A stretch of DNA of 64,000 nucleotides from Artemisia argyi (GCA_030686995.1 CM060708.1:187422749-187486748); one strand, 5' to 3'. Counted from the stretch's first letter, positions 46,255 to 58,323 are shown. Numbers and translations are program-made. The notes: generated by a model from the sequence alone, not told the origin.

Positions 46255-49193
46255 CACCCCGTTTTTTTTATTTACTCCTCCCACAGTCAAAATTGGTCAA
46301 CACATCCACCCTCCATTTCCACTTGAGCCTGCAAATCCCCTTCACACTCAACCCCCCTCCTCACCTCTGCTACTACTACCCATACCTTGTCTCCCCTGGC
46401 CTCCAGAACATCCAAACCACAATTAATACTCTCAAAACCCCACAAGTTACCAAAAGCAGTTGTAAAAATGATTTTGCCACCAAAAAGGAGTTTGAACGGC
46501 TGAGATTATTCAAGCCAATCCAAAGGCTTAGAATTGATGGGAAAGTCAAAATGGGACTCCAGGAGCTATTTAAATAAAGAAAAAGTGAAGAGGAAGGCAG
46601 CTAGCTTAATTTAGAGAGTAGCAGTAGTTAATAGGTGTAGTATAGAATCTTGTTTTAATGTAAAATTGGTAATTTAGTTAATTTAGAATTTAAATTACAA
46701 CTTGTAATCTGTTTCTTTTTAATAATGAAAATATCTTTTTAATTTACATCTTGTTTTAATTTTCAAAGTTTTAATAAGGTATTACAGGTGTTTTTTCTAG
46801 TTCATTAGTAGTCAATTGTTGTTTCATTGATTCATATTAGCTAAGTGATAGCTGTGGAGAGCTGTGGCAAACTTGGTATCTGTTTTAAGCTTCAAATCCA
46901 AAAGGGTCAGCAAAAGTCAAACTGGGGTTCATGATTGTGGATTAGGTAATTCAGTGGTGTGTGGTTGAATAAGTTCTGGCTAAATAGCTTGTTGATAAGC
47001 TCAGCTGAGCTTTATGTCATGTACTTGAGGTGACTGAATCCAATTCTCAATTTGATTTCAGTTTAGCTTATATATTGCTTCCTAGTTTATCACTGCTTAT
47101 TCTAGATGTTTTGTTGCTTTAGCCACCATATTGTAGCTTATTTGAAAAGTACCTTCCACTTTTGTAGCTTAAATCTCACAATAGCTTTAAGAATTACCTT
47201 AACTGCCATTTAAGGGGGTGTTTGGATCAGATTTGTTCATGGTTGTTTGGTAGGTTCCTAAGGTTATCATTGGTTCACACATGCTTCTTAGGTGTCATTT
47301 AGGGCATTCATGGCATAAATTCAGTGTTCATATCATGGAAAGTCAAAAATCTCACTTCAACTTCACCAACAGTCAACCGTTATGGTTTTAGGTTCCATGA
47401 TCACTAATTTTAGCTTATAAGTTGTTGTGTTATCATATTTTAATCTTATTACAGCTTTTTAGAACATAATTAATCAGAAAATCTTGCTTAAAATTTAATA
47501 AAGTCAACATAGGTGTTTTAAGTGAAAAGTCAAAGTGCATGTTCTTCACTTTTGACAAAAGTTCAAAGAATTTTTATGATTTTTGAGATTTGAGTTAGGC
47601 TTTGAAACTTGTCCCTAATTACAACCCCCCACCTCAAGTTTAAGATCCCATAGTTTCTATAATTTTGCAATTTTTCTACTGGGCCCCACATGCACCCAAA
47701 CTCAGCTGCAGGGCAAGCCTTGCCCTGTGCATCAGATCAGACCCTCATCACCACCGCCTTTGGTGGGTGATTGTGGCCACCCCAGTTGGTCCCACACTCC
47801 AATCTTGGGTTTTCCCAACCCCTTCCTACCAGGCTTTAAATATTGACCAAAAGTTTGACCTCAAATCCCCTGGGTCCTATTTGAATTTGGCCCTAAACTT
47901 TGTCCCATTTCTGAGTTAAATTTGGTTTGGCCAATGGCTTATTGAAGCTTATTTGCTTATTCAGTAGACCACAATTGCTTTTTCTTGCTTAACTATATCT
48001 ATATAACTTATTTAGATCAGAATCTACCATAGTGGGTCCCACTTAAGCTCATTTGAGCTTATTTCTTGTTGTGGTCAACAAAAGTCAATTGTGGAGCAAA
48101 TAAGCTTCCACAGTGCTTATTTTTAAGTTGCAAAAAAGTTGTTTTTACAAAAGTTAGTTGTTTTTAGTTGTAAAATAAGTTTCCAAAAGAAAAATCCAGA
48201 AAAGTCAATTTAATTTCAAGTGATAGTTTCTATTTAATGTAATTTAATTTTTAATTTTCATTTTTAGATTTTTATTAAGTACTTGGCATTTTTATATTTT
48301 TATTAATTACCTTTTATATTCAAGTAATTTTAGTAAATTTCTCAGATTTTTATTTTGTCATTTTGTATTTATTAGATTTAATATTAATTTTATTAGTAAT
48401 TAATTAATAATTAAGTTTTAAATAGCATAATTAGTTTTTATAAAGTAACACCTAGTTTTTATATTTTTCCTAGCCCTTATATAATATAATATAATATAAT
48501 TTTAGGAATTTTTCTAGAATTTTTACTGTTCATTCGCTATTTTTTATAATTTAAAATAGTTTAATTAGGTAATTAATATTTAATTAGTAATTAATTAATA
48601 TAAAAATTACAAAAAGACAAAAATACATATTTTTAATTGTAAAACTTATTTTTATTTATTTTATAATTTTAGAAATTTTATTTTCACTTTTCATGTATTA
48701 AATTAATATTATATTATATTTAAGTATTTTAAATATTAATAATTTGTATTAAATAGTATTTAATTAATATTAAATAATTAATTAGTGTAAAATTCATTTT
48801 AATTTTCTAAATATTATCTTTTATCTTTTAGTTTGTAAAAAAGTCATTTTCACCCCCTGGGGGTTTTCAGATTTCAGTTTTCACGTTTTATTTTGTACGT
48901 TTACGTTATTTAAATGTAAACGTACACGTTTTTAGGTTTTAAACGTTTCTGGTTTTTCCAACTTTCCAGTCTTGTTAATATAGCTTGTTTAAGCTATTTC
49001 TTTGTAGATTCCTTAGTTTAACCAAACTCAAACCCCTTTTCCATCCAGATTCACCCGATCACAAACCCGTTTGATAACCATCCACACCTCGTCGGGACAT
49101 AACCCTATACTTCCGCGGAGATTTGGTATGAGACGTTTGACCTGGTTGACCACTCACCTGGTCAATTTAGGTTGACTGCTTTTGCCTCAATCA
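46255..49193 (+). repeat. B 3' LTR, second part
   Basis: Resumes after A3. It contains the uninterrupted version of the A2 target (CTTCCACTTTTG near 47154) and only one copy of the unit that is duplicated in the 5' LTR. It ends CCTCAATCA at 49193 before the GGAAG duplication. Confidence 0.93.
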
Positions 49194-49198
49194 GGAAG

Positions 49199-49660
49199 TA
49201 CGCACGCCACCCCACTAATGGTATTAATGAATACAACTCGTCAATTAAAACAAGGTGTGACAATTCAATAGGTAGAATTGGATAGCTAGCAAGGAGTAAC
49301 ATATCATAGGTAGACATGCTTCACTTATCTTGTAGAACCTTAGTTTATTTTTCTTGCACATTAGTTTAATTAGTAGCTTTTGGGTTAGTTGATTAATAAC
49401 TAATTCCGCCCCTCCTTCCATAACCCAAGATTTTTACTTGCTTTTCATAAAATATAAAAAATACAAAAGGAATCATCCTTCACCTTTATACCTAGTTAGA
49501 TTAATTTCAATCCTAACGACACTATTCCTGAGTTGAACGATCAATCCCCCGGTACTTGTCACTATACTATACTACAATGATCAGGTACACTGCCTGGTGG
49601 GGGTTGTAAGCTTCTCGAGATCCCTCGAGAGGTAAAGCCTGGTGCAATTCCCACGCATCA
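49199..49660 (+). repeat. A4 5' LTR, second part
   Basis: Completes the LTR begun at 24321; it aligns with 54374-54835 of the 3' LTR. It contains the complement of the tRNA-Asp-like stretch at 49553-49582 (one extra change) and ends CACGCATCA. Confidence 0.93.
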
Positions 49661-49667
49661 AGTTTTT

Positions 49668-49686
49668 GGCGCCGCAGCCCGGGGAA
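49668..49686 (+). other. A4 primer binding site
   Basis: TGGCGCCGCAGCCCGGGGA follows the LTR end after AGTTTT; tRNA-Asp type as in A2 and A3. Confidence 0.8.
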
Positions 49687-49835
49687 TAGTTATTGCTTAG
49701 GTTGGAATTTATTTTGATTAGGTCTACTCATTAGATTCCTTTTTAGTGAGATTTTTATTTTCTTTTTATTAGCTTTCTTGTAGTCTATCTTTCTCTTTGT
49801 GCCCTTTGTTTGTAAAACCATTTTCATCTGTCACT

Positions 49836-50711
49836 ATGGCGGATGAAATTCTATTTAGATCATTAACAAATGAGGAACAATTAGTTTACTCGGATAGATT
49901 TGCTTCCTGTTGCTCCAATGAAGTTTTAAGTGATCTTAGATATATACAAGAGGAGATGGGTGTAAAGTTTGATAGGTTTGATGAGTTATGTGCATGTGTG
50001 GCTTATATTAAACAATCATTGTTAGGATCAATTCCTTTTAGTAAGACCCTTTGGAAAAATTTTGAGGAAAGCCTCCTAACCGTAAACCATGAGTTCAATG
50101 AATTGATGGGTTTGTATACATCACAACTTGAAGAAACAATTATGGAGGATTTAGCCGAGCATGATCATATTGAGCAAAAAGACCTAGATTTTATGATCAA
50201 TGACTTGGAATCTCAAGAATCACATGATGAGGATATAGATGATATTGAGATAAGGAAGGACGAGGTAAATAACACAAACCTACAAAGTACCCCACAACTC
50301 CCATCATCACTTGAGGAACACACATCGCCCGTGACTTACCCGGAAGAAGTAGATGAAACTTTAGGAATTCCGATGGAGGTAGAACCCTTGGACCAGGCAC
50401 CACTTGAGGATATAGGTTTGAATACTTGTAGTGATAACCTTACTCCTAGTTCTAGGGAATTTCCTAGTGTTGATGAACCGGAACCTCAATCTTTACACAC
50501 CTTTCCATCCTTAGATATATTTCTAGGAGACAAAAGAGGAACCAACCCACCCATCAACCAATATTATCCAGGTAGTTTTAGGATGAAGGAAGCCATTCAC
50601 TCACCCCCTTCACCTCACGTGGCATATTTCCACTTTAAGGGTATGTATCGCTACTTCTACCCGCACTTAATTCAAAGTGTAGGGAAAACCTCCCCTATTT
50701 TTGTTAAATAA
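49836..50711 (+). CDS. A4 ORF, acidic protein with unique N terminus
   Basis: 291 codons from the ATG at 49836 (MADEILFRSLTNEEQLVYSD); 13 upstream in-frame codons lack an ATG. The N-terminal ~110 residues have no counterpart in A2 or A3, are predicted helical and cysteine-containing, and are not recognised. From MEDLAEHDHIEQKDL onward it matches the acidic half of the A2 gag-like protein, through PPVTYPEEVDETLGIPMEVE-like and EDIGLNT blocks to SVGKTSP at the C terminus, here in one uninterrupted frame. It lacks the W..F..LL...PHH capsid signature. It may be a gag derivative with a replaced head. Confidence 0.6.
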   Translation: MADEILFRSLTNEEQLVYSDRFASCCSNEVLSDLRYIQEEMGVKFDRFDELCACVAYIKQSLLGSIPFSKTLWKNFEESLLTVNHEFNELMGLYTSQLEETIMEDLAEHDHIEQKDLDFMINDLESQESHDEDIDDIEIRKDEVNNTNLQSTPQLPSSLEEHTSPVTYPEEVDETLGIPMEVEPLDQAPLEDIGLNTCSDNLTPSSREFPSVDEPEPQSLHTFPSLDIFLGDKRGTNPPINQYYPGSFRMKEAIHSPPSPHVAYFHFKGMYRYFYPHLIQSVGKTSPIFVK

Positions 50712-52557
50712 GGGTAGAGTCAGGCTCGTGACTCGAACAAAAACAAGCGCTTATTGGGAGGCATCCCAAGCTTTATTTATTTATTTGTTTGTTTGTTTGT
50801 TTGTTTATTTGATTTTATTTGTTTCCGTATGAATGCTTTATTTTTATTGTTTGTGGCTCATGTTTCAAAGTAAACTGTGAAAATGCTTTATTTTGTTTTT
50901 AACTTCGTCTTAATTACATATAAAGGTATTTTGCAAAAGCTAAGTGTAAGGGGAGACCCAAATTTGTTTATAAGAACGAAATTGAGCATGATCCACAACA
51001 ATATTAAATGAACATGTATATTAGTAATTGTTTGAGTCAAATGCTTGTATCGAGTCATAATGATGTTTTGCAATATTTTCCAGGAAGTAGGACATAATTT
51101 TTTCCAGAAATTTGCCGGAAACTTAACATGAGATTTTTGCAGGAACATTCTGACGGCGTCAGGTACAAAAATTCTGAAAATTTTTGCGAGTTTTGTTTAT
51201 ACTAGAGTCTTAAAGTTTTTGTTAAATCTTTAGTTTTATAAACTCCAGAAAATCTGCAAACATTCATTCCACAAGCATTATATCTTTAATTATTTTGTTT
51301 TTATTCCTAAGTCTGGAATTACATCTAGTTGTGAGTTTTCTTTGTTCGGATTGATGCTTTGGGTTTTTGTGATTGTTTTCTCAGGTTTAACAGGTTATGT
51401 ATGACAAGAAGATGATTTATTTTTCTGGAAGGGAAGCTTTGAAGGTTCATTTTCTTGGAGGAAGATCTAACCTTGTTAACACACTATCCACACCGAACGA
51501 ATCAGGGGAGTATTTGATTTCATTCTTTTACTATTTCACTTTTACATTCTTTAATTGAACATTGAGGACAATGTTCATCCTAAGTGTAAGGGGAGGGTAA
51601 ATGATGATACCTTATATGATACACTTTCACTTGAGTTTGTTTGTTTGATGGTAGGAGTAATAAAACTATGAAAAATACTTGTTAGTGTAATTTTAGCGCC
51701 AAATTTAAATTTTTTTACAACATTTAGGAGTGAAACTTTAGCCATAGCAAGCGTCTCATGGATAGGAGTCATATGACTAGCACGAAACCGTACTATTCAG
51801 AAAAATTTTCCAGCCAAATATGTGAGGTTCGCCTTTAGATTTGATAGGAAAAGCATTTACTTTTAGTACTTATGAGTGTACCGGTAGCATTTAGATTCTA
51901 GAACTTGCGTTAGTGATGTATCTCGAGACCGCTAGTGAGACTACATTCGCGTAGTAGGATTTACTACAAGATAAGAGGCATTAGGATCACCCTTGTGTTA
52001 AACCCGTATCATAATTACTTGACCATTTAAGTCATATTACTTGGCTAGTTAAGTCAACTAATTTTTCCCACACCTTAGCGTTGTACTCATTTTTAGTACA
52101 CGAAACCCCTAGTACACCCCTCCGAGCCTATCTTTTCATTTCTAACTTTAAGCATCTTACTTAAAGGAAGAATTTGTTACAACCCACTTAAATGTACACC
52201 CAAATCGCCTTAGCCTTCCGTGTATGCACTCATCTTTAGTGCATTATTGTTATTTGTTTAAACCCTCAATTAATTATCTAATTGATTACATGGTTGCTAA
52301 GTCGAGTCATATCCTTGTACATATTGTTTTGGGACGATTGAGACTCATGGGTAAAGTACTTGTGTTATGGAGAAATGGGGAAGAACATCATATTATTACC
52401 TACATATGTGCGTTAATCTTAAAAGTACTCCAAGTGTTTTGATTATCTTGATTCGAGTCATTAGATTAGTTTATTGTAAAGTATGTAAAAATTCAACTGT
52501 AAGGGGAATGTTCATTCCCTATGATGTATTATTTTGGATGGTAGGGCAAAAGTGTAT

Positions 52558-52599
<42 letters not shown>

Positions 52600-53216
52600 G
52601 AAAAAATTAAGAAAAAGATAAGAAAAAAAAGAAAAGAAAAAAAAAAAAAGAAAAGAGAAAAAAAACATACGGACTACCATCCCGTTTCATTCTATATTTA
52701 ATTTAAGTTTTTGTTATTTTTGATTTATTAGCTTAGGTCGAGTCTAGTCTTGGCTTAGCAACGCCATATTGTAAATGTAATTAACCAAGATGATTAACTC
52801 GCCACCAGTAAAGATTGCCTTTATCCAACAAAACCGTGTATTCCATATCCCTACACCTAACGTTATAACCCTTTAAAAGACTTCTTTGATAGTTTATCCT
52901 AGGTGCTTACGCCATGTGGTGGAGGTTTGATCCTTTCCCAAGCCTATGGTAATCTATTTTGCTATGACAGGTAGTGAGAGATGTTTTCCATTTTCATATT
53001 GTGATATATACTTTATTACACCCGAGAGATGTGAGTATCTAAACACTATTTGTGAGGTGCTAGTGTATGACCTCCGTGCTTGTCTTTGGTCTTTAGTGGA
53101 ACGATTATTTGTTATAATTACTTTTATATTAGTGTTAAATGACCCCTAACTTGTATTTTGATTAGAATAAAAGCGCATTTTCTTGAGGACAAGCAAATCT
53201 CAAGTGTAAGGGTATA
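50712..53216 (+). other. A4 long 3' non-coding region and PPT
   Basis: Four AAGTGTAAGGGG-type motifs lie at 50941-50953, 51581-51594, 52495-52507 (variant) and 53201-53212. The last abuts the 3' LTR. A purine tract at 52560-52665 is flanked by inverted GGATGGTAG arms (52536-52544 and 52673-52683). A TTTG microsatellite lies at 50783-50806. One TGACGGCGTCA palindrome occurs at 51150-51160. Confidence 0.8.
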
Positions 53217-54835
53217 TGATGAGGTGAAAAATGATCCGTTTTTAGGGGGTCATTTAAGCCCGAAATTGAATTTATTTGATCAAATATTGCCCTAAATCAT
53301 TCCTTTTGTGATTTTAGGTACTTTTGGAGTGAATTCTGGAAAAGGAAGCATTTTGGACGTTTTTGGAGCGTAAAAGTGAAGAAAACGGCAAAGTCTTAAT
53401 TTTCCTTGCTGGAAACAGTACCTGACGGCGTCATAAGCTTCTTCATGACGACGTCAAGAGTAATACAAGAGGTGTAAGTGGATAAAGTCCGTGACGGTCC
53501 AGAAAGTTTTGTGCATTGGAGATGACGGCATCACCCAAGGCCGTCACGTGTAAAATTAAAGAGTGATGGCCTAGAAAATTTCCTGAAGGCGTCACGTAGG
53601 CCGTCACGTGTTAACTTGTCAAAACTTGCGCGCGAAGTAGCTGATATTGTTTTGGTCATAACTTTTGCATATGAACTCGGATTTAGGTGATTCAAAAGCC
53701 CACACGAAGAGGACAAAGAAATATACAATTTGGTGAAGAAAAATTGGTCATGACGCCATCACTCTTTACGGGGTGACTCCGTCAAGCCTTGCCGACAGAA
53801 AACTTGCCTATAAATATAACATTATAACTTCACTTTTTGTAAGCCCTAAACCCTAAGGTCGATTCCTTGGTTTAGGTAGGCGTTTTTCCAGCAACTTAGA
53901 GGGTTTCAATCACTCCATAAACATCATGTATTGGTTTGTTGTTTCTATCTTAATAATGTTTTCCATTATCATTGTTGTTTGCTCTTCTTTGATGATGTTT
54001 TGCTAATTCACCTTGTGTATACTTATGTTTATGTGAAACTTGTGTATAATTGATTAGATCTTATTGATTCCTTGTTGATGTTTGTGTCTATCTTCATCAA
54101 TTAGGGTGTGACACTTCGATAGGTCTAGTTGATTTAGCTTATAATTCTTGATTCCTATTGTCTCTTATGTGGTTGATTGTATTCGATGTTAGGCTTAAGA
54201 AAACTGACAGACTTCCAATGGTGACATGCTTGAACGTCTTAAGAAACATGAACCAATGCGTACTAGGTTATTATGGTTGTATTTAATGCATGAGCGAATT
54301 CTAATGATCCCATGTTAGGAGCTTCTTGCAGGCTCGACATAGGAGTGAAGTAGGAGCTTATAGAGTTGGGGAAGTACGTACGCCACCCCACGAATGGTAT
54401 TAAGGAATACAACCCGTCAATTAAAACAAGGTGTGACAATTCAATAGGTAGAATTGGATAGCTAGCAAGGAGTAACATATCATAGGTAGACATGCTTCAC
54501 TTATCTTGTAGAACCTTAGTTTATTTTTCTTGCACATTAGTTTAATTAGTAGCTTTTGGGTTAGTTGATTAACAACTAATTCCGCCCCTCCTTCCATAAC
54601 CCGAGATTTTTACTTGCTTTTCATAAAATATAAAAATACAAAAAGAATCATCCTTCACCTTTAGACCTAGTTAGATTAATTTCAATCCTAACGACACTAT
54701 TCCTGAGTTGAACGATCAATCCCCCGGTACTTGTCACTATACTATACTACAACGATCAGGTACACTGCCTGGTGGGGGTTGTAAGCTTCTCGAGATCCCT
54801 CGAGAGGTAAAGCCTGGTGCAATTCCCACGCATCA
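53217..54835 (+). repeat. A4 3' LTR
   Basis: 1619 bp and uninterrupted, so it serves as the reference for the split 5' LTR. TATA box CTATAAATA at 53808-53816, TGACG cluster 53423-53780, complement of the tRNA-Asp-like stretch at 54727-54757. Confidence 0.95.
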
Positions 54836-54883
54836 CTAATAGTGGAAGATAAGCTAGCCTTGGAAGAGCTTATAGGTCTTTAC

Positions 54884-56469
54884 TGTAACACTCATTTCCC
54901 GGATACAAGTAGGCCCCACTCTAGATGGAAATGGACTAAGGACTTAACGTGATTGGCTAGTCAAACCCGATAGTCAACCTAGTAGTCATCAAATGTGTAA
55001 ATGATTATAGAAAAAAAAAACTAAAATGTGTCATATTTATAAAGAATATGGATTAAAGGGATCTAGGTTGCCAAGTGTTAAATGTATTATAGTAAGTTTT
55101 GTGGCCAATGTGGAAGAAATGGGACTTGAGGGGCCTAGTGTGCCAAATCGGCAAACTTACCACCTACAATTCTCTGGATACTTCTCTTATCTTCAAAAGA
55201 GTTTTAGGAAGTGTAGTGGGTGTGTGGGTGTGTCGTGAAGTAGAGAAAAGAGGGAAGAGGAGACCAAGCTTTGATGGTCAACCATGGTGTTTATGTATTC
55301 CCAATAGTATAGGAAACCCTAGCAATGGTTCCCACCCAAGTAAGTAAGCCATGTATCTTATCTGTGGTGAGTTATAGTTAAGAGGAAAGTGGGGATCATC
55401 ATGCGATCAAGATATGATCATATGATGATCTCTAATGGAAGATGGGTAAGCTTAATTGGGTTATGTAAACCCTTGTTGATGATGTTACTTGAATGTGTTA
55501 TTAAGTATTGATATTAGATAAGAAGAATGATGATGATTAGGAAGTGTGGTGATGAAGGTTGATGATGGTGATATAATAAATGGTAACATAGCTTGGATTC
55601 AAGGTCATGTGTGATGTTATGGCTTGGAAAAAGGTAAAAGGTTTGGATATATGCAAGATTCGATGAATGGTAAGAAAGTAAAGCTTAGGTAGATACCGAG
55701 CTCGTACAACGTTGTAACCCCGTGAGTCTTTTATTGGTTGTAAATATGTCATCATGTGTCCAAGTGTATGTCAAAGTGGTTATAGTGAATTGGTTGCCAA
55801 TTGGTATGTTAAAGCATGGTTAAAGTGTTTATGGTCAAGTTTTAAGGGGTGTTTGGCATAATGCATGTTTATACCCATTTTGGATTGTGACGGGTCAAAT
55901 GGTCTTGAAAACAGTTATTTATGTTATGTTAAAGGTTTTTAGAAAGTTTGATGTAATATGGAGGTATTAAAGGTTGTTTGTTGCGAAATGGGTCAAAACG
56001 GGTATAATACATGTCTATTTGTAAAGTACTATTCCGAAGTGTCAATTGGGTGATGTTATTGAATGGAAAAGATATTTATAATGTATTAGTGAAATCTGAA
56101 AAGTTTCGTTAATTTTCGAGGATCTGAAGTATGGTTTCCGAAAATGTGTAAAGTATTGTAAATGTAAAGTTTCTGCAGGTACCATATGACCATACGAAAT
56201 ATTTCATATGGCCATATGCTCGATTTTTCAGATTTCGTCATTTTCGGAAAATCATATCTTTTAAACCGTAAGTCGTTACGAGTCGCGCCACCCGGCATTT
56301 TGAAGGTAATTGAGTCTACTTTCATTTAAAAATAGTATCAATGGCTGTTTTATAATAGATTTTTGTCAGTCATTAAAAGAGTAATAGAAAGTCGGTTAAA
56401 GTCAAGTCGTTTCCGCGTAAAAGTTTCAAAATTGAGTATTTTTGGTCAAAGCGGGCACGGGCTGTAACA
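54884..56469. mobile_element. Solo LTR D, 1586 bp
   Basis: Starts TGTAACACTC and ends GGGCTGTAACA, with a perfect 5-bp target duplication TTTAC at 54879-54883 and 56470-56474. There is no internal region or second LTR, so it is a solo LTR left by recombination. The TGTAACAC start recalls LTRs of Tekay/Del-type chromoviruses, but no coding region is left to test that. It is unrelated to the LTRs of A and B. Short open frames inside are not supported. Confidence 0.85.
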
Positions 56470-57204
56470 TTTACCAGCTTGTTTTCAACAAGTTGGAGCT
56501 TGTTGAGAAGCTCCTCGAGCAAAGTTAAGCCTTTGTTTAGCTAAGGCACTTGTAAGTTTTCATTTATTTTCAATTTTAAGTATAAACTAGCTTATTGCTT
56601 ATTTTAATTGCTTATTTGCTTAGTGTTAGCTTTTACTGCTTATTAATAATTGTTTTAGCTTTTTGTTGCTTACGTTTAGTTATAATCTTATTTACTTTAG
56701 TTTTCATCAAAAATCATAAAAAATCCAAAAACATAGCTATTTACTGTTTGCTTATTACTAGTGCTTATTGTTAGTTGTTATCTGCTTTTTAAGTCTTCAT
56801 TAAGTTAGAATTTCATCTGTTTTCAAAAGTCTCACTTTAGTTTGTCCTTAACCAGTTTTAAAAATTAAATCAGTTTCATTAAAGAGTGTTTGGCATAAGT
56901 TTGGTTCAAAGTGTTTTGGTCAATTCATCTTTTCAAATTAGCTTTAATTTCATTCTATTAGTAGTTTGTCTATTGATTCAAGTAGTTTTTAAAAGAGCCT
57001 TAGTTTCTTTATTAGTTTTCAAAAGGTTTTGGTTCAAAACAGTTTTAACTTACTTATTTTACTAAGTCTCTCAAAAGATCTTTTAACTGAAAAGTTTTGA
57101 GTATATTTCTGTCTAAATGAGTCTATTTTAGTTTTGGTTAAGGTTTCTAAAAGTCCTTGAGTCATTTAGATAAATTTTAGGTCTAAGTCAAAACATTTGA
57201 AAAA

Positions 57205-57206
57205 AC

Positions 57207-57239
<33 letters not shown>

Positions 57240-57273
57240 TATAAATAAACTGAGAAGAAGGCTAGTCAGATAG

Positions 57274-57330
<57 letters not shown>
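57205..57330. repeat. poly(A) and poly(T) tracts
   Basis: About 30 A (57208-57237), a 40-bp spacer and about 51 T (57280-57330). Together they could form an A/T hairpin. They lie inside the third piece of LTR C. Confidence 0.9.
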
Positions 57331-57333
<3 letters not shown>

Positions 57334-57934
57334 AGGTAATCTTAGTTTTTCTTAATTAGTAGCTTAGTTAGAAGAGTTTTGGTAGCTTTTATTTGATCTA
57401 GAAAAGGGTTGATCAGGACTGTTTTCAAAATCTGGTTTTGTCAAAGTCAAAAAGGGTTTGAACAAGCTGTCTTATCAGCTTGATTATAAGCTCAAATAAG
57501 CTCAATAGTGTCTGAAATTTGGTCTTCTTATTCTTTGTTTGGTTGTTGATGTTGTTTTCAGGTTTAGAAGCTTTAGCTTATTGATTTATAGCTTATGCAC
57601 TAGCTTAAAGTAGGCTAGGTAGGCTGTTTGGTTATTGACTTTTTACTATTTGCTTATTTTTGTTCTGTGCTTGCCTGCTTATCTAGGACTGCTTATTTAT
57701 TTTAGTTGGCTTATTTAGGTTAGATTTAAAGAATTATAGGCTTATTAAAGTTTGGCACAAGCTTGTGCCTTGAATCAGTTTGATTTTTTTTAGGTTTTAA
57801 ATTTTTAGTAAAATGTTTTGCTTTCTGAGCTTATTACTGGCCTATTTTTAGTTTTCAAAAAAATCTCATTTCACAAAAGGTTCTTATTTTTATTTGTTTT
57901 ACAAGTTTCAAAAGTAAAATTTCAAAAATAAAAA

Positions 57935-58000
57935 GGTAGGTTAGGATTCGAACCCTGGATCTTTTCTCAGTTATACCTTGCACACTTTATTAGTTAACCA
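57935..58000 (-). other. tRNA-like relic
   Basis: On the minus strand GGGTTCGAATCC (complement at about 57943-57955) is a perfect RNA polymerase III box B. It is followed by AACCTACC and preceded by TTGGTTAACTAATAAAG, which is a poor box A. No complete cloverleaf can be drawn, so this is a tRNA or SINE-head relic at best. Confidence 0.3.
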
Positions 58001-58323
58001 ACTTTTTCTTATTTTAGCTTGTAAAATCGTTTAGCTTATTAGTAGCTTATTTTGATAAGCCATTTCCCCAATTTTATTTTTCTTAGATTTAGCATACTTT
58101 AAAGTATTTTTCAAAAAAGTTCAGATTTTTTTCACTAGTTTTAGTATTTTTTACAATTTAATTAGTTTAAATTAGATTTTCATTCATAATAAATAAAATA
58201 AAAATCAGAAAAATACAATTTTTTAAAAAAAAATTGTTTTCAAGTATTTAGGATTTTGTTTGGTAAAGGAGAGTAATCCTTCACCCTTGTAAATATACTT
58301 CAAATGTTGCTAATCCTTCTACT

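Larger units (their letters stand above)
25477..49193 (+). mobile_element. Element B: non-autonomous LTR retrotransposon with 3.7-kb LTRs
   Basis: Inserted into the A4 5' LTR with a perfect 5-bp target duplication GGAAG (25472-25476 and 49194-49198). The 5' LTR is 25477-27138 plus 33987-36122, split by A2. The 3' LTR is 39014-39771 plus 46255-49193, split by A3. The internal region is only 36123-39013. The PBS at 36128-36145 has the tRNA-Asp type. The PPT TAGTGTGGGGGAT lies at 39001-39013, directly before the 3' LTR. The only coding sequence is a zinc-knuckle ORF pair; there is no pol. LTRs longer than the internal region are typical of non-autonomous derivatives. Confidence 0.92.
24321..54835 (+). 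mobile_element. Element A4: non-autonomous LTR retrotransposon (split by B)
   Basis: The 5' LTR is 24321-25476 plus 49199-49660, the 3' LTR 53217-54835 (about 1.62 kb each). LTR ends are TGATG...CATCA. The flanks GTAAT (24316-24320) and CTAAT (54836-54840) are a 5-bp target duplication with one mismatch. The primer binding site follows the 5' LTR, and the purine stretch AAGTGTAAGGGTATA precedes the 3' LTR. The internal 3.56 kb encodes one ORF of 291 residues and about 2.5 kb of non-coding sequence. No protease, reverse transcriptase, RNase H or integrase is present, so it would need helper proteins. The PBS type and general layout fit the Athila-like side of Ty3/gypsy. Confidence 0.9.

Noticed and set aside
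24321..54835. Presence of reverse transcriptase or integrase in the nest
   Set aside because: Looked for Y-x-DD, HHCC and DDE-type contexts in all long frames; none seen, so the elements are treated as non-autonomous.
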